25,528 bases of DNA from Plantago elongata (taxonomy: Eukaryota > Streptophyta > Magnoliopsida > Lamiales > Plantaginaceae): the NCBI GenBank assembly GCA_036897095.1, contig JAYMSP010002216.1, forward strand, positions 1 to 25,528, read 5' to 3'. Position numbers and translations under genes: made by a program. The notes under the pieces were generated by a model, which was not told the origin of the DNA, ran no database searches, and worked only from the letters and a program-made list of their open reading frames with translations. Of this stretch, positions 10,653 through 20,206 are shown piece after piece; the stretch's first letter is position 1; each line of letters begins with the position of its first letter.

Positions 10653-13600
10653 TCAACCACCAGTTGTGTTGTACATGACTTTGACTACAACAGACACTGG
10701 AATGTTAACCAAGTGACCCTGATTACCAAACAGTCCAATTCTCCCAAAGCTTGCAACAGAACTGTTTGCAGTTGCAGCGATAAACACACTAAGCACCTGT
10801 TTTTCTCCACTTGCGATGAAGAAACGCGTTGGTGTAACCTTCAATGAAGCCCCATATGGTGCACTCAAACCAACACTATACGTCTCGTTGCCTCCAACAT
10901 TGGTGACCGTCCTGTTGACAGTGGTGGATTGGTTCAGCTTAGATAGGGTGATGGAAGGCATGTTAAGGTCAGTGGCTGCCAAGGTTGAAACACTGCAGTT
11001 TTCGCTTGTGTAATTGAAGACCACAGGAGCCGACCCGTTTATCCCACACAGGAAGGACATGTAATCATCGAAACCTACAAATGTGCAAGTTGTTTTTATA
11101 AAAGTGTTTGCAATATATCTCAAGCTGATTGTAAATTGTAATAGTAAACAGATTTAGGACAAAAGAATAGTGAACGTACTTGAATCGAAAATAAGGCCAG
11201 GATCCAACGAAGAGGTGGAGTTTACAAACCCACTCCCCATATCGAAGGGAGTCGCTGGAGATTGGTTCAGATCGGGATTAGCATATGCCCGCTGTGCCAT
11301 TATCGGCCCTCCATTTCTGTCGTTGAGAGAAGCTGTTGTCGAGAGAGCTGATCCAATAGCCGAAGGAGTGAAAAACGGGTACCTCTGCTTGATTAAGGCT
11401 GCAAGTCCAGCAACATGAGGAGCTGCCATACTTGTTCCAGACATCATTGCAAAGCTCTCACCTGTAGAATTGCTTTGCTTATCAGTTATAATTAAATAAA
11501 TTCCCCTCGGTACTAAATCAGTTGAATCATGTCTTTATAAACAAAAGCATCCGAAGATGAACTAAAATATTAATGGACAAATTACCTTCAAATTCAATTG
11601 ATTCAGTACCGAGGGTGCTCCAAGCAGACCAAATGGAATTTCCAGGTGCAACAAGGTTCGGTTTCAATATATCAGCGATGGCAAGGGAATTATCTTCTGG
11701 ATCTGGTCCTCTAGCAGAATAATACATAATCTTAGGTGCTGAACTGCTAAAGTTTGCTCTAATTCCACCAGATATGCATGCAATTCCCCCAAATTTCACA
11801 ACTTTGTTTGTAGCTTGATCTCTTTCTAGAGTGGAATTATAGTACTGAAGAAATACCTACAAAACAAAAGGATGAATATGATAATCCAAAACTATTCGCA
11901 TTACCACACGGACAACAAAGTGCAGCTCAGTTGGTAAGCCGCTTCCCCTCCAATCAATAGGTTGGGGTTCGAGTCACCTTTAGCCGTTTCAAAAAAAAAA
12001 ATCGCATTACCACATGTAGTGCACCTCGTGCTAAAATCGGTAAAGAATTACTTACTTTAGAATCACCTGTGGATGGTATTACAATGCCTGGAATTTTCAT
12101 TGGGATAGGGTTTAGCTGAAAACCAATAACATAAGGATCCATGTAGAACACAACACCAGCTGCACTGAGGTTTGTAGCGGTATCCAAAGCCTGCTTTATG
12201 GTTGATAGGCCAAGTACAAACCGAATTGAGTAGCTACATATTAATAGATTCCCTTGAACAATATCTCGATTGAAATTGCCTGCATCTTGGCATTCGCTAA
12301 CATACATATCTTTAGCTGAAGACGTGTCATTTAAAGCATGGATTGCAGAAACCAGCGTGTACATTGCATCCTTGTCAGTCCCAGCTGGAGAGAAATCAAT
12401 TATAAAAACTGAGCTTGTACTTTACTGAGTCAAGGAATTCAACTATTGCCCGCAATGAAAAGGATGAAATTGAAGCGTTTATCTTAATGTATTCCAGATG
12501 CAGTTAAGGATTTCATATACTCCTAATTAGCTAGTGCCTAGAAACAGTGAAACACAGTACACAAATGAAAAAGCAATTATAATTCTTATTATGACTTACG
12601 AGCAAGTCCAACTCCAGGAATTGTGATATTATTGCCTAGGACTATAGAGTTACTATAGACCCTATCATGAGCTGCAGCACCAATGGTGAAGATCCATGGG
12701 CTAAATGAAGAAATGCTCTTGGGTGACGGTCCTGTGTTACCAGCTGCCTGTACAACAAAGATACCTGCCTTGACAGCTGATAACAAAGCCATATCTATTG
12801 GATTAAAGAAAACGGCAATTCCAGGAGGTCGCCTGTTTGGAGTTATCGACAAACTTATTACATCAACACCATCTTGCGCAGCCTAGATACACCAAAAATT
12901 AACAATAAACATGAGAAAAAATAATGAATGGCTATAGCCTATAGGCAACTGAAGACCACAGATATGGAATGTTAAAAATTAGAGTGAGGAATACAGAGCC
13001 AAAAGAGAACATTGACAAGGTATTCCTCATTTTATCATTGTTTTCTTTATCAGAGTAATGAGTTTACTTAATTATAGCATAACAGGGTATTTTAGTGACA
13101 ATTCCAGCCTCTTCTCCAAAATTACATTTCCAGTAGGTGAATGGAGAAAACTGGTCAAAATATATTTTTAACTTATTATTGAAAACATTAAACTGATAGA
13201 CTCTACTTTTACAGACACAGTTTCCTCAATTTGCAGGTGAAAAGGAAAAACTCTCTTTTTACATATTTTTCTTTAAGTTCAACACTTATTTTCCCAATAT
13301 TCTCTGTCAAATGGGAAACTAGATTTGTAATCTGATGTGTTGTAATGTGCATTAATTAGTTGACCGTCATTTAAGAACACCAGTCATGCATGAGAAAATA
13401 CATTATAGTCAAATTAGTCCAGATTTGTCAGAGTCATGAGAAATTACATTATAAGCAAATTAATCTAGATTTGTCCCAGTGTACCTGGTCTATGGCAGCA
13501 ACAACATCTGCAGCAAAGCCTCCGAAGCTCTTGTATATTGCCTTGTAAACAGCTATGCTATAAGATATTAAAACTTAGTCAATACGGGCAATACATGCAC

Positions 13601-15520
13601 CAATTAGTGCGTGTAAACACAAAAAAAAAAAAAAGAACTGTGTAGTGTGAGATATAGAAATTATGAGCTGTGGCAGAATCAGACTGAGTAGTAGATACAA
13701 AACATAACACTAGAGATCGAGAAGTTCTTACTGCGCCCGTGGAGCCATTCCACTGGCATTTCCAAAGATATGTCCAGCTACTACAACTGAAACTCCATGG
13801 TTTCCTGCTGCAATAGCTGCCGTGTGCCTGCACATATTTGCATCTATGTTAGTTCTAAGAATAAACTGAAGTTAGTAAATTACTATAAATTTGTGATGTT
13901 ATATCAGAACAAGCTAATGCAGTGCATTTTAGCTGATTTGCTAAGTTATTTATAGGAGACTACTTACGTTCCATGACCAGAACCATCAAGAGGTGAAGCA
14001 TAATCCTGTGAGGCATTAAAAATCCCCCTAGTGATGGCAGAAGCTGCAAAGTGACGGGCACCAACAAGCTTCCTGTTGCAAGAACCAGATGGAAAGTCCG
14101 GTGTGACTTCACAAATTCCAGAAAAATGTTGTGGAACTGGATAAGGTTTTTCAGGAGTTTTATCAGAGAAGCTTGGATGTGATGGATCTATTCCCGTGTC
14201 AATCAATCCAATCACAATCCCTTCTCCTGCAGTTTCAAATCCACCTTCTTGGGCCCATGCTCCTTGAGGTAAACCCAGAAACTGCGGCGTGTGAGTAGTT
14301 TCACTTCTTACTGAGTAGTCCAATACCACATTTGACACCTCACGTCTCATTGAAAGTTTTCCAGCCTTCAAATTCATCATAGTAAAGAAAAATGTTGTCA
14401 AAATTGTTAATTAGAGTTTCTGAAGTATCCATTAAATATTTTGCAATGTTTCCAACTTGCATTTATTCACAACAAAAACAAGTTGCAGTTTAGAAACTAT
14501 TTGGATCACTTTAAACTTCTCCAAGTATTTCCAGTGTGGAGTTTCCGGAGCATATCTACAGTTCATTAGTCCAAAGATTTATATCTCAGTAAGTGAAGGC
14601 CAGAGCATGCAAGATAACTGATACATAATCCAATTTTGCGTGCAATTAAATGCAAAACAATTAACATCAACTCACATATAGAGTTAACGGTAAAGGTCAT
14701 ATATGTACTGACAATGTTATCAAGGACTAACCTGTTGTGGAGTAACAAGAACTGCAAACCCATTGATCAAATAGTGGTAGCTGTACACTTTCATGTACTT
14801 CTCTCCCTTTAATACCCTTTTCAATAGGGAATCATGTATGCGTGCTACATACGACCCATAACGCCTATCTGTCCTAGATATGTTGCCAATTCTAGCAAAA
14901 TGAAAACTTGTCAAACTACAATCATCACAAGTCATAAAGACTGAAAATAACACCAAGATGGGCTAAAAGAACATAAACGAACACATATGTGCTTCAGATA
15001 ACAAACTACAATCACCATTCATAACCAATATTAACACTGGGATGAACATAAACTAAAATAATTAACTTTTGTTACAAAGAAATGCAAAATTATCAAACTA
15101 GAATCACTCATAATCATAACTAGCCAACAATTACACTGAGATGAGCAAAAGCAGACATGAACAAACACACATTATCCCAATTTTGCAGCAGCATGAATGT
15201 AGAACTAGATAAACAACACATCCCTCACTACTGAACTGAACAAGCAAGTATCATTCAAAGAAACAGATCAAAAGAAAGGACTTTTTTATATACCTTGGTT
15301 TATAATTCAATCTACTCATTCTATCAGTCCCATTTCCTTTAACATGGTGACCTTTCTTTACTCTAAGCTCACTACCATAGACATGAGAAGTAGGTGCTTG
15401 CTTCAGAGTCACAATATACACAGCAGAATCATCTGTATCAGAACTATTCTGAGCACAACAACACCCAATAAACACTCCCATGCACACCATTACTCCCAAA
15501 AGCCTCCATTTGCACTCCAT
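10653..15520 (-). CDS. SBT2.2: Subtilisin-like serine protease, SBT2 subfamily
   Basis: A secreted S8A subtilase, 846 residues, from exons 15294-15520, 14732-14891, 13968-14365, 13732-13827, 13485-13557, 12600-12882, 12056-12384, 11586-11856, 11180-11461, 10653-11074 (TGA). The start MECKWRLLGV heads a signal peptide of about 23 residues. An inhibitor I9 propeptide (about 33-145) contains YIVTLKQAP and YSYHYLINGFAVLV. Catalytic residues are all present: Asp185 (GLIDTGIDPSHP), His260 (GSGHGTHTA), Asn367 (QAAGNTGPSP) and Ser623 (SGTSMAAPHVAG). A PA-type insert (about 400-540) lies between Asn and Ser, and a fibronectin-III-like tail contains NRTVTNVGGNETYSVGL. Length, ten exons and TTHTPQFLGLP point to SBT2; the exact number 2.2 rests on position next to gamma-SNAP and is less certain. 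Natural substrate unknown. Confidence 0.93.
11896..12014 (+). repeat. 13-bp target-site duplication flanking the SINE
   Basis: Identical copies of TCGCATTACCACA lie at 11896-11908 and 12002-12014. Removing one copy plus the SINE would leave an intron of about 93 bp, an ordinary plant intron length, which supports a recent clean insertion. Confidence 0.88.
11909..12001 (+). mobile_element. tRNA-derived SINE with perfect target-site duplication
   Basis: A roughly 93-bp insertion in subtilase intron 7, antisense to the gene. It has an A box (GCAGCTCAGTTGGTAAG, near 11922-11938), a B box (GGTTCGAGTC, 11966-11975) and an A11 tail (11991-12001). It is bounded by a perfect 13-bp direct repeat, TCGCATTACCACA, at 11896-11908 and 12002-12014. 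Box order, spacing, poly-A tail and duplication are the signature of LINE-assisted SINE insertion. It is shorter than many plant SINEs, so it may lack much of a tRNA-unrelated body. Confidence 0.85.
12883..13484 (-). other. Subtilase intron 5, with a 46-bp tandem duplication
   Basis: A 602-bp intron. At 13389-13434 and 13435-13480 there are two adjacent copies of a 46-bp unit beginning CATGAGAAA(A/T)TACATTATA and containing AGATTTGTC. The second copy ends 5 bp from exon 5, so the duplication sits right at the splice donor side of the minus-strand intron. No gene seen in it. Confidence 0.75.
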
Positions 15521-15992
15521 TCCCCTTGCAATTACCAGTAACAAGATCCTATAGAGGATACACCTTTTTCCTCAAGACTCAAAACCCATATCAAGATTAA
15601 CCCTTCCCACCAAAAAGCTGGCTTCTTTTCAAGCTTCCAGTAGAAGAAAGCAAGAAACACTCCCTCCAATGAGAAAGCACAATCCTTTCTTCGCAGAGAA
15701 CAAACACCTATATGCAGCAGGTCTGGAGAAGGAAGCAAATGCAGTAGAGCAAGAAACCCTTTTGAGTCTGCACTTAGCTGTAAAGGGTGTTCACCATAAA
15801 CCCCAATACCTCTCAAGACTCTTCTTTACACTAATAAATAAAGCTTGTTGCTTTTTTATCATTTTCACTCAGGTTCTTTTCTTTTTATCAGTCGGAGTCT
15901 ATTTTTGGTGGTCATATTTATTAGACTACTTGGTTATGTATTAAAAAAAACAGGTAGAAAGTGAATCGGAAACTTTATCGATTTGTGTGCAG
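15521..15992 (-). other. Probable subtilase 5' UTR
   Basis: The stretch between the start codon and a TATA-like box further upstream. If transcription starts about 30 bp downstream of that box, the leader is around 440 nt and contains several upstream ATGs. A GATAG-like acceptor at about 15547-15552 could mean a leader intron. A 94-codon stop-free frame on the minus strand (15532-15816) has no ATG start and is not called a gene. Confidence 0.4.
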
Positions 15993-16002
15993 TATATATA
16001 AC
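15993..16002 (-). promoter_or_regulatory. Candidate TATA box of the subtilase gene
   Basis: The minus strand reads GGTTATATATACTGC here, a good plant TATA-box match, about 475 bp upstream of the start codon. Position is plausible only with a long leader; no transcript evidence. Confidence 0.35.
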
Positions 16003-16319
16003 CTTTTGTTTATTAGAGTAACATGACAAGAGTCAAGAGAAGGTATTGTAGTACAGAGGGAGGTGAGATATTGAACGTTTTCATTTGGTTTTATTCATTT
16101 CTTCATTTCTTGATTGTTTCTGTCGGTTTGTTTCATTGGACTCACATGACTCTTTAAGCCTTAACCGACTTTGGCACCATAAATGTGTTTTGAATAGTGA
16201 AAACCAACAAAAATGGATTCACAATTTTATTCTGTAACTATGACCCGTATTCTTGAGAAAGGTAAAATTGATAGGTTGAAAATTTTATAGTGTTTAGGAA
16301 TTTTAAATTTTAGCGGTTT
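16003..16319. other. Upstream flank of the subtilase
   Basis: Non-coding intergenic DNA. I recognise no gene or element. Confidence 0.4.
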
Positions 16320-16620
16320 GACCGATTGAGTTTTATAAAAATTATTGAGATACAGATTTTCGTTATAGTTTTAATAGATTGTGTAATGGTTTTAAGTTAT
16401 TACTTATTCAGATTAAAATGTACCATTACAGTTTTATGTGTATGCGTTTATATTTTAAGCTATAATGTGATTGTTTTAATGTATCAGTATGTCATGTTTC
16501 AATTATTGTTTTAATCACGTTTGTTAAATATTTAATCGATGGTATGACGATTTTAGTGAATTAGATGATAGTTTTAAGATGACTTGTTATAATTTTAAGT
16601 GACATTTTAATATCAGTAAA
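16320..16620 (-). repeat. Inverted, decayed copies of the downstream repeat array
   Basis: The sequence here reads like the reverse complement of the array at 16.93-17.75 kb. For example 16567-16612 in reverse complement contains CACTTAAAATTATAACAAGT, matching CGCTTAAAATTATAACAGTG near 17398. Phrases such as GTTATAGTTTTAA recur. The array and this block thus face each other as a large imperfect inverted repeat. Confidence 0.5.
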
Positions 16621-16933
16621 CCAACAGTAAACAAATTTAAAAGTTTCATGTATACCATTAAACATCAATAAACAAACTTAAAATAAACTACTTGTTCCAT
16701 TAAGTTATTAAAATATTGTTGATGCAAATGTAAATTAAGTTGTTATACTTAAATTTTATGATGAACTTAAGCAATATGTTGTTAATTGCTTTAATATTGT
16801 AGGGACATATTTGAGGATATATCTATGAAACTCGCGATGTTATCATCACTACCTGATTAAAAGTTAAAATCAAAATAATTATTATTAAATCTATCACAAT
16901 CGTCCTTAAAACAATAAAAAAGTATGAACACAA

Positions 16934-17745
16934 AACACAAGCTAAAAAAACATTATTTATTCTTAAAGTTATAACAGTGTCTTATAAGACGATAGTTATA
17001 CCTCTTATAACTATAACAAATCAGAAACATGCAAGACGAGCTAAAAATAATAGTATTATTTCTTAAAATAATAAAGGTATTTTTTAAAATAATGATTATT
17101 AAAACTGTAACAAAACATAATAATGGAAAACGAGCTACAAACAGTAAGCAAAAAAAAAAAAAAAACAACACTAGCTAAAAATTAATAAAATTGATGTTTA
17201 AAACAGTAACAATGTCTCTTAAAACTATATTAATGACTCTTAAAACTATAGTAAGAAAAAAAAATGCAACGCAAGTTAAAAACAGTAATATAGATGCATA
17301 AAATCATAATATATTCTCTTAAAAGCTACAACGATGGCTCTTAAAATTATAATGGACATAAACATGTGCAACACAAGCTAAATACAATAATATTGACGCT
17401 TAAAATTATAACAGTGACTTTTAAAAATATATCAAATCAGGATCATGCAGCATAAATTAAAATTTATAAAAATGATTGTTAAAAGGTACGTACAAATTTG
17501 ATTTACATACGTGAACATATTGTCATGAATGATTTTCATATTTGGCGAGCAAGCCTCTTCATCATTCTGAATTTATGAATTTGAACATTAACAAGCTAAA
17601 GACAATAATATTGAAGCTTAAAACTATACAATTGACTCGTAAAAATGTAACAATGCATTTTAAAACTGTAGCAAATCAGAAAATACAACACAAGCTAAAA
17701 AACATAAGAATTGTTGTTAAAACTGCAAGGTATGTACATATTTAA
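16934..17745 (+). repeat. Degenerate tandem array, unit about 100 bp
   Basis: The anchor AAGCTAAA or close variants occurs at 16939, 17038, 17132, 17172, 17273, 17374, 17593 and 17692. Most spacings are 94-101 bp; one is short (40) and one double (219). Each unit then carries ACAATAATATTGA, GCTTAAAACTATAACA, CTCTTAAAACTATA and often CAAATCAGGATCATGCA. Very AT-rich, no coding potential. Origin unknown: a decayed satellite-like array or the subterminal repeats of a non-autonomous DNA transposon. Confidence 0.65.
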
Positions 17746-17851
17746 TGTTCATATATGATATATTTTTTCAGATCTGAACATATTTTCGTGAATTATTTTC
17801 AAATCTGGCGAGCTAGCCTCTTCATCGTTCTGAATATGTGAATCTGAACAT
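17512..17851 (+). repeat. Two copies of a roughly 76-bp direct repeat, 264 bp apart
   Basis: 17512-17590 and 17776-17851 share GAACATATT, GGCGAGC(A/T)AGCCTCTTCATC and TTCTGAAT...GTGAATCTGAACATT-like sequence. With the intervening array units this makes a higher-order duplication of about 264 bp at the right edge of the array. Confidence 0.75.
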
Positions 17852-19950
17852 TATAACAACTGAATCTAAAAGTTTTGAACATCAAATCATGAAAATTGAA
17901 TAAAAAACATGAAACACACACAAACAAATCCATAAAACACACAAAAAAACTCGAAATAGATCGCAAAAACACACAAAAACAAAGAAGTTTTTACCTGATT
18001 CACGTCCATGTAAGCTATTTAGTTGAAATCCGGTGAAAATCCGACGAGAAAACGATAGATCGAAGAAGATAAACTCGTAGCACACAAATAAATACGTTTT
18101 ACTATGTGTTTTATATTTTTAGATATAGGTAACCGGTTCGTTTTATTTCTAAAAAACTGCATATTCGATTAATTTAACCGGTTTTTATCATTAATATCGG
18201 ATTTTTCTATGTAATAAATAAAATATTCCCTCCTATTATACTTATTTATTATTATTATATATTGGGAAAATGTGTTATGTTCAACAATATAAAGTAACTA
18301 TTCTTACTTGTAAAATTGTTAACTTAAAAATTGAATAGAAGTCTGTTGTTGTGAACCTAAATGCATGACATCATACATACAGGTACATTCTCCTCCATGA
18401 TGTCGGATGTCACTTTGAGTTTTGACTGTATTAGTATCTAAGAGAATGGCTAGAAATGAGAGTTGCTTAGCTTAGCTTAACATGTCTTTTGGCTAAGCCA
18501 AAATCACCAAACATGCACTCTAGGTATTGCATGGCTTTTAAAACATCTAACTTTAAAGTTATAGAAAATGCATTGTATTTTACTACTATAATTTATCATT
18601 GATTTTGTCATGAGTTATTTTGTGGTGGATTAAATCATTTAAATCGATCAATTTAATTCGATGAACATTGATTTGGTCTAAAATACACTTCAGATATCCC
18701 ATTTCAATTCCATTCCAAACACAATTTCACCAAAATCCGTATAAATGTCCATTCAATTTTTACAACAATCTGCCCCTTACTGATTTGTTTAATATCCAAC
18801 TAATTTGGCACTTGGATTTAGAATTTTAGAAAATGCCAATGCCATAATAATTGTACACCACATATGTGATGTTGATGGAATGATAGTTGTAATAAAGGGA
18901 ACCCAATTACTATTATTTCGAGTTTCAATAAATAATAAATAATGAAATCTATAAATGGTGAGAGGAAGAAGGCCATTGGGGAGGATGGATTTGGAGTTTG
19001 AGAGTTGTGTTTTGGTAGGGACGATAATATGGACATTGGACCATTGAGAGTCCAACGTTCGAATTAAGTAATAAGTAATTTGTTTTTATTGTTGTTGGTC
19101 ATCAACCTTTTCGTATTGTGCGTCCCTTTGTGACTTGTGATTCCATTCACCCGTGACCATAATTATTAATTAACTACTTCATCAATGTGTCATTTCTCAC
19201 TGGACTCTGCCCCATACATCTACATTTTCTTTTAAATGACACAACAAATTAATTTTTAAATAATTTAATTCAAATTATGAGTCAAACAGTTCGTATCACC
19301 ACTATAAAACATTTCCAGTCAAGTAATTGCTACAAAGAGAATGGTGGCGGGTTAGTATAAGCATAATACGTGTAAAAGTGTTAAGATTTGAAAATATTTA
19401 ATCACTTGCCGGATTAACAAAAAGTACAGCATCAGTAGAAATATTCGCCACATTAATAAAAAGTATAGCATCAGTAGAAATGTTTTTATAAGAAATTAAG
19501 TATCTTGCCACTTTAATGCTGATCTATACCAACATCAATCAAGATTGTATAACAATGCTACCAATTTCTACTTGAACTTGATATAAAAAAGCAAAAATAT
19601 CATATACTGATAATGGGGAGGATCAATAATTCACAAATTCCCTAAACACTAGTATCATAGTGGAGTATGCCCTACATACTTGTACCACAATGAATACTTT
19701 TATCGTGAAACATGATTTAAATAACCATGATGATAGCACATAGAGAAGAAAATGCATATGCTAATTATTAGTCTGGACAAAAAGAGAAGGAAAGCAAGAA
19801 AAACCCTCACTCTTTTTTCAATTTCCACTGCTAAAAAGAGACGTTGTTTATGCCCAAATCTTGCAATGTTGCCTGCCAGATTCTTAAAGAACCCGTTGTA
19901 GCAATCATGTTCTTTATTAAAGCTTACTTAAGATGCTCATTATTATTCTA
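17852..19950. other. Intergenic DNA upstream of RPI4
   Basis: About 2.1 kb with no supported gene. Minor features: AACCGGTT palindromes near 18129 and 18176, a TTCCCTCCTATTATAC MITE-like end at about 18225, and two copies of a 30-bp repeat (ATTAA(C/T)AAAAAGTA(C/T)AGCAT then CAGTAGAAAT) at 19413 and 19452. Minus-strand frames near 18790-19055 have no recognisable similarity and overlap each other in different frames. Confidence 0.5.
19413..19481 (+). repeat. 39-bp tandem duplication
   Basis: Two near-identical copies starting at 19413 and 19452 share ATTAAYAAAAAGTAYAGCAT followed by CAGTAGAAAT. Only two mismatches in the first 30 bases, so it is a fairly recent local duplication. Confidence 0.75.
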
Positions 19951-20030
19951 AACATACAACAAGGATCATGAAGAAGATATTAGGATATTTTACCACTTTA
20001 TGTGTTTTCTTTGCTTTTGACACTTCCTCT

Positions 20031-20099
20031 GGCCCATTGGGCCAACTCGCTGCCAGTCCAACTTGAGTTATTGGGCCAAGCAGATTTAAAAGCGGCCCA
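20031..20099 (+). promoter_or_regulatory. Cluster of site II (GGCCCA/TGGGCC) motifs upstream of RPI4
   Basis: GGCCCATTGGGCCA at 20031-20044 is two motifs facing each other; TGGGCC recurs at 20072-20077 and GGCCCA at 20094-20099. Four copies fall 105-175 bp before the RPI4 start codon, in otherwise AT-rich DNA. Such site II elements are known targets of TCP factors in plant housekeeping and organelle-protein promoters; their function here is inferred. Confidence 0.6.
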
Positions 20100-20206
20100 T
20101 GAAGATGGTTTGAATGAATTGATGGATTATCAATCAATCGCCTTATCCACTTATTGATTCCAATGGACACAGAGCAAAATCAGTGCAGAAACAACATAGC
20201 TTAAAA

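Noticed and set aside
10816..11418. Plus-strand frames opposite the subtilase exons
   Set aside because: These are antisense shadows of well-supported protease exons that contain the catalytic Ser region.
15532..15816. 94-codon open frame on the minus strand upstream of the subtilase start
   Set aside because: It begins at TTG, not ATG, shows no known similarity and lies in the probable 5' leader.
17882..18085. 67-codon minus-strand frame rich in Phe, Cys and Val
   Set aside because: It is driven by CACACAAA-like low-complexity sequence on the plus strand and contains no recognisable domain.
18489..18508. TTTTGGCTAAGCCAAAA palindrome
   Set aside because: An isolated 17-bp palindrome with a 1-base centre, and no T-run, operator context or long hairpin arm. 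Not enough for a miRNA or regulatory call.
18789..19055. Overlapping minus-strand open frames of 72-88 codons in the spacer
   Set aside because: Two frames overlap over the same DNA, neither resembles a protein family, and there is no nearby exon structure to extend them.
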